This document shows positions 1-6,672 of a stretch of DNA of 25,893 nt, piece after piece; positions within the stretch are counted from its first letter, which is position 1; the number at the start of each line of letters is the position of its first letter. The position numbers and the translations under genes are program-made. The stretch is from CAYNUJ01 sp964573255 (GTDB lineage: Bacteria; Bacteroidota; Ignavibacteria; Ignavibacteriales; Melioribacteraceae): positions 1-25,893 of the forward strand of contig CAZNJB010000043.1 of assembly GCA_964573255.1 (NCBI GenBank), read 5' to 3'. The notes beneath the pieces were generated by a model. The model saw only the letters and a list, made by a program, of their open reading frames with translations. It did not search any database and was not told where the DNA came from.

Positions 1-26
1 AAATTAAATTTGCTACACAACAACAA

Positions 27-914
27 TTAAGATTTTTTAAGAGCATTAGCACCAGAAACAATTTCCAAAATTTCTTTTGTAATTGCCGCTTGACGCTCTT
101 TGTTATAAGTTAATTGAAGCGAGCTAATCATTTCTTTGGCATTTTCTGTAGCCATATCCATAGCCGTCATTCTAGCTCCAAGCTCAGCAGCATAAGATTC
201 TAATAGAGCTTTCCAAACCTGAGCATTCAAATATTTCGGTATCAAGCTATTAATAATACTTGCTTTATCAGGTTCGTAAATATATTCGGCTATATTAACT
301 GTTTCATCTTCATGAGAATTATCAATCGGTTTAACAGGCAATAATTGTTCTGTAGTTAAAACCTGTTGAATAACTGATTTAAATTGATTATAAACTATTA
401 AAACTTTATCAACTTCTCCCTTAACAAATTTTGAGGCAAGTTCATTCATCAAACTAGCTGCAAAATTAAATTCCAGCTTGGTAAAAATTCCGGAATGATT
501 GCCGACAATATTAAAAGGACGGGATTTGAAATAATCATATCCTTTTTTACCGACACAATATAACTGAACATTACCTTTTTCGTAAATTTCTTTATAATCA
601 ATTTTAATCAAATCTTCTGCGGCGCGTATAGCAGCCATATTAAAACTGCCACACAATCCTCTATCAGATGTAACAACAACCACGGCCAAAGAATTCACCT
701 CTCTTTTCTCAAGCAGCGGGTTATCTATGTTCTTTTCGAGTGAGAGCAAATGTCCCAATACTTCCGAGATTTTTCTCGAATAAGGACGGGCATTAATGAT
801 ATTATTCTGAGCACGGCGCAAACGAGCAGCCGCAACCATTTTCATTGCCTTTGTTATTTGCTGTGTATTTTTTACGCCTACTATTCTACGTTTTATTTCT
901 CTTAATGTTGCCAT
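27..914 (-). CDS. atpG: F-type ATP synthase gamma subunit
   Basis: This is the central rotor shaft of the F1 sector, which couples c-ring rotation to catalysis in the alpha3-beta3 head at the inner face of the cytoplasmic membrane. The 295 residues are close to the usual bacterial length of about 285-300. The N-terminus MATLREIKRRI followed by NTQQITKAMKMVAA is the conserved N-terminal helix. The C-terminus ending QAAITKEILEIVSGANAL is the partner helix, and both are complete. The ATG is preceded by AAGAG eight bases upstream. It is the last gene of the ATPase run in this window and is separated from atpA by 73 bp that contain a perfect palindrome. No beta or epsilon gene follows within the 26 bases left. 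Confidence 0.97.
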   Translation of the reverse strand: MATLREIKRRIVGVKNTQQITKAMKMVAAARLRRAQNNIINARPYSRKISEVLGHLLSLEKNIDNPLLEKREVNSLAVVVVTSDRGLCGSFNMAAIRAAEDLIKIDYKEIYEKGNVQLYCVGKKGYDYFKSRPFNIVGNHSGIFTKLEFNFAASLMNELASKFVKGEVDKVLIVYNQFKSVIQQVLTTEQLLPVKPIDNSHEDETVNIAEYIYEPDKASIINSLIPKYLNAQVWKALLESYAAELGARMTAMDMATENAKEMISSLQLTYNKERQAAITKEILEIVSGANALKKS

Positions 915-941
915 AATATTTGCTCTTAATTACATATAAAA

Positions 942-967
942 CCGGAATTCTGCTAGCAGAATTCCGG
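942..967 (-). terminator. Perfect 26-bp palindrome between atpA and atpG, terminator-like
   Basis: The sequence from 942 to 967 reads the same on both strands. Each arm is CCGGAATTCTG around a CTAG centre, so the RNA can fold into an 11-bp stem with a 4-nt loop. On the minus strand it is followed directly by TTTTATAT. That resembles an intrinsic terminator with a short U tract, or a processing or attenuation hairpin. It lies after the atpA stop and 28 bp before the atpG start. Because alpha is needed at three copies per gamma, partial termination here is a plausible reason for its presence, but that is inference. Confidence 0.6.
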
Positions 968-987
968 CAAAAATTATATTTAATTTA

Positions 988-2541
988 TTAATTTTCCGAT
1001 CTCCTAAACTTGCCCAAGTACTCTTCAGCAGCTTTTTTAATTTTTTCTACTGTTTCGTCACTTAAGGCTTTTTCAACTCTTATGCTTTCAAGAACATCAC
1101 TGTAGTTTAATTCTACGTATTCGAGAAATTCTTTTATAAAGCGTTTCACATCTTTTACTGGAATAGTTTCCAGATAATCATTGGTTCCAATAAAAACACT
1201 TACAACTTGTTTTTCAACCGGTATAGGTGAGTATTGACCTTGCTTCAACAATTCAACAAGTCTTTCACCTTTAGCAAGTGTTCTTTGAGTAGCTTTATCC
1301 AGATCGGAACCAAATTTTGCGAAAGCTTCCAATTCTCTATATTGAGCCAAATCGAGTTTAAGAGTACCGGCAACCTTTTTCATTGCTTTAATTTGTGCAT
1401 TACCACCCACACGGGATACAGATATACCAACGTTAATTGCAGGACGAACACCAGCATTAAACAAGTTGGGTTCAAGGTAAATCTGTCCGTCAGTAATCGA
1501 AATTACGTTTGTAGGTATATAAGCAGAAACGTCACCTTGCTGTGTTTCGATAATTGGTAATGCCGTTAAACTTCCGCCACCTAAATCGTCACTCAGCTTA
1601 GAAGCTCTTTCCAATAGGCGTGAGTGCAAGTAGAAAACATCACCCGGATATGCTTCACGACCGGGAGGTCTTCTCAACAACAGAGAAAGTTCTCTGTAAG
1701 CCGCAGCCTGTTTAGAAAGATCATCATAAATTACGAGTGCGTGACGACCGCTATCGCGGAAATACTCACCCAAAGTAGCGCCTGAATAACAAGCAATATA
1801 CTGGAGAGGAGCGGGATCTGATGCAGAAGCCGAAATGACTGTTGTATATTCCATCGCACCAGATTCTTCCAATTTATTCACTACTTGCGCTACAGTAGAA
1901 GCTTTTTGACCCACTGCAACATAAATACAATAAACGGGCTCAATACCATATTTTTTAGCTTCTTCGGTGTGAGTGTATTTTTGATTAATTATTGCATCGA
2001 TAGCAATTGCCGTTTTACCGGTTTGTCTATCGCCAATAATCAATTCTCTTTGTCCGCGACCAATTGGGATCATTGCATCAACAGCGGTTAAACCGGTTTG
2101 AAGCGGTTCTTTTACCGGCTGCCTTTGAATAACACCCAAGGCCTTGCGTTCGATTGGCATATATTTTTCGTGTTGGATAGGTCCTTTACCGTCAATCGGT
2201 TCTCCCAAAGGATTTACAACTCTGCCCAGCATATTTTCGCCAACTGGGAAAGATGCAACTCTTTTGGTTCTTTTAACAGTATCGCCTTCCTTAATTTTAT
2301 TACTCTCACCAAATAAAACACAACCAACATTATCTTCTTCGAGGTTAAGAACCATTCCCATCACTCCGTGAGGGAATTCAACCAATTCACTAGCCATTAC
2401 GTTCGAGAGTCCGTATACACGCGCGATACCGTCACCAACCTGCAAAACGGTTCCAACATCGTAAACTTCAGCTTCACTGTCAAACCCGGATAATTGCTGT
2501 CTTAAAATCGCTGATACTTCTTCCGGTCTAACTTCTGCCAT
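988..2541 (-). CDS. atpA: F-type ATP synthase alpha subunit
   Basis: This is the non-catalytic nucleotide-binding subunit of the F1 hexamer. It has 517 residues, a normal length. The Walker A motif GDRQTGKT is at residues 170-177. The conserved alpha-subunit segment VGISVSRVGG is at 371-380, with R377 matching the arginine that reaches into the catalytic site of the neighbouring beta subunit. The N-terminal beta-barrel (about 25-95) and the C-terminal helical domain are intact. The ATG has AGGA seven bases upstream. It follows atpH by 30 bp. Alpha and beta subunits can be confused by homology, but the RQTGKT P-loop and the length identify alpha. Confidence 0.98.
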   Translation of the reverse strand: MAEVRPEEVSAILRQQLSGFDSEAEVYDVGTVLQVGDGIARVYGLSNVMASELVEFPHGVMGMVLNLEEDNVGCVLFGESNKIKEGDTVKRTKRVASFPVGENMLGRVVNPLGEPIDGKGPIQHEKYMPIERKALGVIQRQPVKEPLQTGLTAVDAMIPIGRGQRELIIGDRQTGKTAIAIDAIINQKYTHTEEAKKYGIEPVYCIYVAVGQKASTVAQVVNKLEESGAMEYTTVISASASDPAPLQYIACYSGATLGEYFRDSGRHALVIYDDLSKQAAAYRELSLLLRRPPGREAYPGDVFYLHSRLLERASKLSDDLGGGSLTALPIIETQQGDVSAYIPTNVISITDGQIYLEPNLFNAGVRPAINVGISVSRVGGNAQIKAMKKVAGTLKLDLAQYRELEAFAKFGSDLDKATQRTLAKGERLVELLKQGQYSPIPVEKQVVSVFIGTNDYLETIPVKDVKRFIKEFLEYVELNYSDVLESIRVEKALSDETVEKIKKAAEEYLGKFRRSEN

Positions 2542-2571
2542 TTTATTATCCTAATTATTTATTAATTATTA

Positions 2572-3117
2572 TCAAACTGCTGCTGATTTCAGCTTTTTCT
2601 TTAGTCGTTCTAATTGATTAACCACAGTGGCATCAATTACAGTATCACCAATTTTAACCGAAAATCCGCCGATAATTGATTCGTCAACGGAAAATTCAGC
2701 TCTAATTTTCTTTCCGGAATAGGCTTCGAATTTGGAAATCATTTTATTCTTTTCAGATTCATCCAAATCGATTGCAGAAACAATGTCAACATTTACTATT
2801 CCGCTTTTAACGTCCCGAAGTTCAGTAAACCTTTTAACAATATCGTAGAATAGAACATCTCTATTCTTTTTTACAATAAAGTTTAAAAAGTTCAACACTT
2901 CGTTGTTTACCTTTCCTTCAAAAATCGCTTCAATAATTGAAATCTTTTTTTCGTTTTCAATTACTGGACTTGCAATAACCTTACGCAGCTCTTTGGATGA
3001 CCGCAGTGTTTTTTCCACTAGATCCATATCTTCGGAAATAACAGAGAAAAGATTTTTCTCTTCAGCCAAATCCATTAGAGCACTTGCATATCTGGTAGAG
3101 ACGTTAAATTCACTCAT
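2572..3117 (-). CDS. atpH: F-type ATP synthase delta subunit
   Basis: This 181-residue protein is the delta (OSCP-like) subunit, which sits on top of F1 and binds the b-subunit stator. The N-terminal segment STRYASALMDLAEEKN is the family's typical first helix. The C-terminal segment around 'DESIIGGFSVKIGDTVIDATVVNQLERLKKKL' in two pieces (DESIIGGFSVKIG, then DATVVNQLERLKKKL) is the conserved signature. It begins only 2 bp after the atpF stop, so its ribosome binding site lies inside atpF and the pair is probably translationally coupled. The family is poorly conserved in sequence, but position between b and alpha settles the call. Confidence 0.95.
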   Translation of the reverse strand: MSEFNVSTRYASALMDLAEEKNLFSVISEDMDLVEKTLRSSKELRKVIASPVIENEKKISIIEAIFEGKVNNEVLNFLNFIVKKNRDVLFYDIVKRFTELRDVKSGIVNVDIVSAIDLDESEKNKMISKFEAYSGKKIRAEFSVDESIIGGFSVKIGDTVIDATVVNQLERLKKKLKSAAV

Positions 3118-3119
3118 AG

Positions 3120-3659
3120 TTAATTAGAGATATTTTCCAAATGTTTATTAACCAATTTAATTTGTTTTTCGCGATCTAAATTTTCGCGAATAATTTTTTC
3201 AGCGGCGTCAATTGCAATATCGGCTACTTGCTCTTTCAATTTAAGGAAAGCTTCTTGATTTTTCCTTTCGAGTTCGGCTAATGCTTCGTCGATTATCTTT
3301 TTCTTCTCAATTTTGCCTTCCTCAATAAGCTGATTCTTTAAAGTTTCAGCATATTCTCTACTTTGAGCAATCACCTTTTGAGCCTCTTCTTCGGCTTTTG
3401 CAATATTCGCTTGATTTTCGGCAATCAGTTTTTCTGCTTCTTCTTTCGCTTTCTCTGCTTTTTCCAAGGATTCCTTAATCAATCTCTCCCTTTCATCGAG
3501 GGAAGAAAGAATAGGTTTCCAAGCTACTTTCTTTAAAATTAAAAGCAGAATTCCGAAAGTGATGACAGTCCAAAAAATTACGCCCGGATTTATATCGAGC
3601 GGACTGCCCATTTCGCCACCAGAAAAAGCTAATACAGCCAAATTTTTAATAGCAAACAT
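3120..3659 (-). CDS. atpF: F-type ATP synthase b subunit
   Basis: This is the membrane-anchored peripheral stalk subunit, 179 residues. One membrane helix lies at about residues 27-43 (VIFWTVITFGILLLILK). It is followed by the WKPI segment and a long charged Ala/Glu/Lys-rich coiled coil at about 55-160, the expected b-subunit architecture. Residues 1-20 precede the helix and look like a short extracytoplasmic tail. The ATG is preceded by AAGGA. The gene follows atpE after 52 bp holding a small hairpin and is nearly joined to atpH. Only one b-type gene is present, so the stator is presumably a b homodimer rather than b/b'. Confidence 0.96.
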   Translation of the reverse strand: MFAIKNLAVLAFSGGEMGSPLDINPGVIFWTVITFGILLLILKKVAWKPILSSLDERERLIKESLEKAEKAKEEAEKLIAENQANIAKAEEEAQKVIAQSREYAETLKNQLIEEGKIEKKKIIDEALAELERKNQEAFLKLKEQVADIAIDAAEKIIRENLDREKQIKLVNKHLENISN

Positions 3660-3686
3660 TTCTTTTCCTTATTTTTATTAGAATCG

Positions 3687-3704
3687 GGAGCACAAATGTA
3701 CTCC
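3687..3704 (-). other. Small hairpin between atpE and atpF
   Basis: On the minus strand GGAGTAC, a loop ATTT and GTGCTCC form a 7-bp stem with one G-U pair, starting 8 bases after the atpE stop. There is no U tract after it, so it does not look like an intrinsic terminator. A role as a block to 3' exonucleases that raises the amount of atpE message is possible, since the c subunit is needed in many copies. That is inference from position only. Confidence 0.4.
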
Positions 3705-3711
3705 TTCAACT

Positions 3712-3930
3712 TTACTTAAGGGCTAATAAAATACAAATAACCAATGCAAAAAGTGAAATACCTTCGATAAGTGCAGCGGCAATAATCATTGAAGTTCTGA
3801 TATCGCCAGCAGCTTCAGGTTGTCTTCCACTTGCATCCATAGCTGAAGCAGCTAATTTTCCGATGCCTAATCCACCACCGATTACGGTTATTCCGGCACC
3901 AATACCTGCGGCTAAGTATGCCCAATCCAT
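3712..3930 (-). CDS. atpE: F-type ATP synthase c subunit (proteolipid)
   Basis: This 72-residue hairpin of two membrane helices forms the ion-translocating rotor ring. Helix 1 is glycine-rich (GIGAGITVIGGGLGIG), the polar loop carries RQP at 36-38, and helix 2 carries the ion-binding carboxylate E56 in AALIEGISLF. Compared with the Na+-binding c subunit of Ilyobacter tartaricus, the Gln ligand of helix 1 is Ile23 here, the Ser after the Glu is Gly57, and the Tyr is Phe61. This points to proton coupling. The start has the strongest ribosome binding site of the locus, AAGGAGG, which fits the high demand for c subunits. Confidence 0.98.
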   Translation of the reverse strand: MDWAYLAAGIGAGITVIGGGLGIGKLAASAMDASGRQPEAAGDIRTSMIIAAALIEGISLFALVICILLALK

Positions 3931-3936
3931 ATGATT

Positions 3937-3943
3937 CCTCCTT
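3937..3943 (-). promoter_or_regulatory. Full-strength Shine-Dalgarno of atpE
   Basis: The minus strand reads AAGGAGG six bases before the atpE ATG. Most other starts in this window have only AGGA, AAGAG or nothing recognisable. A near-consensus site at the multi-copy c subunit fits translational tuning of the operon. Confidence 0.7.
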
Positions 3944-3959
3944 AATTTAGTATTATAGT

Positions 3960-4802
3960 TTAATGTTCCTGATGTACAGCCATTCCTATAAATAACGAAC
4001 TAAGAATGGTAAAGATATAAGCTTGAATTAATGCAACTAAAATTTCCAATAAATATATAAACAACGCAAACGCTATCGATACGGGAGCTACAAAATAAGT
4101 TTTCAAAATAAATATCAACCCGATCAGCGCTAAAATCACAATATGCCCAGCGGTCATATTTGCAAAAAGCCTCACCGCTAAAGCAAACGGTTTTGTAAAT
4201 AAACCTAAAATTTCAACCACAAATAAAATTGGAGCCAAAGCAACCGGTATTCCGTGAGGCATAAGCCCCTTAAAATACCCAAAGACTCCGTTTTTAATCA
4301 TTCCCCCAACCTGTATAACGATAAAACTAATCGTAGCTAAGGTTGCAGTTACCGCAATATTACTTGTAGCGGTAGAACCGTAAGGGAGTAATCCTAAAAA
4401 GTTACAAGTAAGAATAAAAAAGAAAACTGTAAGCAAGTAAGGAAGAAATTTTTCATAACCGGCACCGATAGTAGGCTTGGCAATTTCATCCCGTACAAAC
4501 ACTATAAACACTTCCATTAAATTGGTAATTCCTTTAGGAACCATTGATTTACGGTAGGATTTTCCTACAACGTAAAAGATTCCCACTAATATTAGGAACG
4601 CAAGCCACATAAACACTATGTGCTTTGTAATCGAAATATCCAGCCCGAAAAGATGAATTTCGGGTAGATGAATAGTTCCGAAAGGTTCAAAATCGAGTTC
4701 ACGGCTATCTAAAATGTGGTGCATTATCCAACCGGCACCACCGCCTTCTCCACCTGCATGTTCAACTGTGTCTGCAATTGCTTTTACTGTTTCAGTTTCC
4801 AT
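3960..4802 (-). CDS. atpB: F-type ATP synthase a subunit
   Basis: This is the membrane stator subunit that forms the proton half-channels against the c-ring. It has 280 residues and about six membrane helices. The essential arginine is R211 in LAVRLFANMTAGH, and the last helix carries E253 and Q260 in LLEILVALIQAYIFTIL, matching the conserved residues of other a subunits. An N-terminal extracytoplasmic segment of about 60 residues is rich in His and acidic residues, as is common in this phylum. The start overlaps the preceding AtpI-like gene by 11 bp, and GAAAGAG lies just upstream. atpE follows after 29 bp. Confidence 0.97.
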   Translation of the reverse strand: METETVKAIADTVEHAGGEGGGAGWIMHHILDSRELDFEPFGTIHLPEIHLFGLDISITKHIVFMWLAFLILVGIFYVVGKSYRKSMVPKGITNLMEVFIVFVRDEIAKPTIGAGYEKFLPYLLTVFFFILTCNFLGLLPYGSTATSNIAVTATLATISFIVIQVGGMIKNGVFGYFKGLMPHGIPVALAPILFVVEILGLFTKPFALAVRLFANMTAGHIVILALIGLIFILKTYFVAPVSIAFALFIYLLEILVALIQAYIFTILSSLFIGMAVHQEH

Positions 4803-5196
4803 TATCTCTTTCTAATTCTCTATATTTAGCAAAATGTAGTATTTCTATTATTAATTGAATAAAATAAAATACAAAGAATACTAATATAAATTCATATATA
4901 TCAATTTTCAAGATTTTTATGATAACAATGAATAAAATTAATAAGAAAAAAACTCTTACGAGCATTCCGCCTAAATTAAAAACCATAAATTTCTGATGTG
5001 AAGAGTCAATTGATTTCTCAAAAAGGAAAAGAGCCAGAAAAATATTAACAATATTCAGCCCAACCGCAATTGAAATAGAAATATAACTCGATTCCCCAAA
5101 AATACCGAGAAAATGGAATAATAGAAATAAAACCAAGGAAATTGAGTAAAAAATTAATAGTTTTTTAAGTGTTTTTTGGATTCTTCTTTTTCTCAT
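4792..5196 (-). CDS. Small four-helix membrane protein of the ATP synthase operon (AtpI-like)
   Basis: This 134-residue protein has a basic N-terminus (MRKRRIQKTLKK) and four predicted membrane helices at about 12-31, 38-59, 70-93 and 100-121. A single Arg (R81) lies within the third helix, in GGMLVRVFFLL. Its size, topology and place between atpZ and atpB match the poorly conserved AtpI/UncI slot, thought to help c-ring assembly or divalent cation transport. Sequence alone does not prove the family. It overlaps atpZ by 32 bp and atpB by 11 bp, so it is firmly part of the operon. No alternative in-frame ATG lies near the start. Confidence 0.75.
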   Translation of the reverse strand: MRKRRIQKTLKKLLIFYSISLVLFLLFHFLGIFGESSYISISIAVGLNIVNIFLALFLFEKSIDSSHQKFMVFNLGGMLVRVFFLLILFIVIIKILKIDIYEFILVFFVFYFIQLIIEILHFAKYRELERDNGN

Positions 5197-5425
5197 TCAA
5201 ATTCATCGCTTCCTTAATAAAATTATAAATCGCCGTTGTAGCCCCCAAAACCGAAAAAACAATTATCAACCAGGGATATGTACCGAATTGTCCATCCAGC
5301 CATCTCCCCAAAAAAAACATTAAAACCATAGTTGCGGCTAATTGAGTACCTAAACCTAAATAAGGGCCAATTTCTTTGTAAGTTTTTGTAAGCGTATTAT
5401 TATCTTCTTTATTCTCTTTCATCAT
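5165..5425 (-). CDS. atpZ: AtpZ/AtpI family ATP synthase accessory protein
   Basis: This 86-residue protein has two membrane helices (about 24-42 and 50-70) joined by the family signature GRWLDGQFGTYPW. AtpZ proteins are encoded just upstream of ATP synthase genes in many bacteria. They have been linked to assembly of the rotor ring and to Mg2+/Ca2+ movement together with AtpI. Two adjacent Met codons open the frame, so the start could also be the second one. The gene overlaps the bactofilin gene by 17 bp and the next gene by 32 bp. The C-terminus is a Lys/Asn-rich cytoplasmic tail. Confidence 0.9.
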   Translation of the reverse strand: MMKENKEDNNTLTKTYKEIGPYLGLGTQLAATMVLMFFLGRWLDGQFGTYPWLIIVFSVLGATTAIYNFIKEAMNLNEKKKNPKNT

Positions 5426-5771
5426 TCTCAGTTTCGTTCATTACGCTCTTACCGTCAAATTGAGCGCCTTCTTCAATGACGAGAACTTTCGCCCTTAAAT
5501 CGCCTTTTAACATAGCACCGCTTTCTAAAATAAATTTTTCACTCACGGAAACAGTTCCGTCAATCTTTCCACTGGCGGTAATATTTCTGGCTTTAATTTC
5601 ACCTTTAATCTCGGAATCGTCACCCAGAGTTAAATTTCCGTTCACGGTCACATCGCCGTTAACAATTCCGTCAATCCTCATATTACCGTCGCTATAAATT
5701 CTTCCCTCTATTTTAACGCCCGAACTTAAAATACTTACTTCACCAGTAACTTCAGTATTTTTTTTCGACAT
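5409..5771 (-). CDS. Bactofilin (polymer-forming cytoskeletal protein)
   Basis: This 120-residue protein is a bactofilin, a family that self-assembles into filaments from a right-handed beta-helix and scaffolds cell-wall enzymes and shape. The core (about 10-110) has the repeating pattern of short strands and turns, for example VKIEGRIYSDGNMRIDGIVNG and later KIDGTVSVSEKFILE, with G-x-I/V steps every five to six residues. N- and C-terminal tails are short and disordered, as is typical. The ATG has AGGAG five bases upstream, and that site overlaps the stop of the M23 gene. Bactofilins are often encoded beside M23 peptidases that act in shape control, as here. Confidence 0.92.
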   Translation of the reverse strand: MSKKNTEVTGEVSILSSGVKIEGRIYSDGNMRIDGIVNGDVTVNGNLTLGDDSEIKGEIKARNITASGKIDGTVSVSEKFILESGAMLKGDLRAKVLVIEEGAQFDGKSVMNETENDERE

Positions 5772-5783
5772 AAGTTCTCCTAA

Positions 5784-6527
5784 TCATTCATTTATTAATA
5801 TTTCTTTCGGGTTAATAGGTTTTCCGTCTTTCCAAACTTCAAAATGCAAATGGTCACCGGTTGTGTTCCGACCTGAATTTCCGCTAAGAGCAATTATTTC
5901 TCCCCTTTCAACATTGTCTCTTTCTTTTTTTAAAAGAACCGAACAATGCTTGTAAATACTTGTGTAACCATTGTGATGTTGTATAATAATTTTGTTGCCA
6001 TCACCAGCGGTAAAATCCGCAAAAATAATTATACCGCTTTCGGATGCAAAAACCGGAGATCCCGATTTAACGGAAAAATCCAAGCCCATATGCCCTTTCT
6101 TGGGATCGAATTCGTTAATCAAAAATCCTTTTGAAGGACGAATGAAAATAGTTGGTTTCTCTTGCAGAAAAAATAAGTCTTTGATGAATTGATATATTGA
6201 AACTGCGATATTCCCTTCAATTGGTTTATTTGTCTTTTCATCTATTCTCAATGAATCATATATCGTAGAATTTGTATCAATTGAATCTTGACTTCCAAGA
6301 ATTATGGCATATTTTAATCTCTTATTTACAGAGGCAATCTCTTCCAATTCCTTAGTTAAAAACATTACCCTTTTCTCCAAGCCTTTTATTCTTTCTTCCT
6401 GCTGGAGTAGTTTCTCATTCTCTATAATGAATATCAATTCCTTTGCCGGCGTAAGAGCTAAAATTGTAATCACAAACACCATAACAAAAAATGTATAAAA
6501 TGAGATGTAAAAAAAGAGTCTCGGCAA
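5784..6527 (-). CDS. M23 family metallopeptidase, membrane-anchored, probably longer at the N-terminus
   Basis: This is a LytM-type zinc endopeptidase that should cut peptidoglycan cross-links in the periplasm. From the TTG start used here it has 247 residues: a membrane helix at about 5-27, a coiled coil at about 38-70, and the peptidase domain at about 130-245. The zinc ligands are H146 and D150 in GHMGLD and H228 in DHLHFE, with H194 and H226 as the further catalytic histidines, so it looks active. The TTG has AAGG five bases before it. However, the frame stays open to 6624 and encodes SVYITPNPLVLETKRYKVS just before the helix. This resembles the cytoplasmic tail of Bacteroidota M23 proteins, so the true start is probably upstream. 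Its partner bactofilin follows after 12 bp. Confidence 0.9.
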   Translation of the reverse strand: MPRLFFYISFYTFFVMVFVITILALTPAKELIFIIENEKLLQQEERIKGLEKRVMFLTKELEEIASVNKRLKYAIILGSQDSIDTNSTIYDSLRIDEKTNKPIEGNIAVSIYQFIKDLFFLQEKPTIFIRPSKGFLINEFDPKKGHMGLDFSVKSGSPVFASESGIIIFADFTAGDGNKIIIQHHNGYTSIYKHCSVLLKKERDNVERGEIIALSGNSGRNTTGDHLHFEVWKDGKPINPKEILINE

Positions 6528-6672
6528 TGATACCTTATACCGCTTGGTCTCTAATACCGGCAGATTCGGAGTAATGTAAACAGAAGATTTCTTTATGTTC
6601 CTTAAGCTAAAAATGATATACTCCTAAATAATTTACTCCAAATATAAAAAATATGAGAATCATAATCCCCAT

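Noticed and set aside
1234..1560. Open frame of 108 codons on the plus strand inside atpA
   Set aside because: It is the antisense of a highly conserved ATPase gene and its peptide has no recognisable features.
3693..3700. TACATTTG as a Bacteroidota -7 promoter element between atpE and atpF
   Set aside because: It matches TAnnTTTG, but there is no -33 element, it is inside an operon, and it coincides with the loop of a hairpin. Chance matches are frequent in AT-rich DNA.
3712..3930. Na+-coupled c-ring
   Set aside because: The Gln, Ser and Tyr positions used by sodium-binding c subunits are Ile23, Gly57 and Phe61 here, so proton coupling is favoured.
6607..6672. 21-codon frame beginning MGIMILIFFIFG between the GT9 and M23 genes
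   Set aside because: It overlaps the probable true start of the M23 gene, has no ribosome binding site and is a different frame. A frameshift joining it to the M23 frame was considered but the ATT start fits the AGGAG better.
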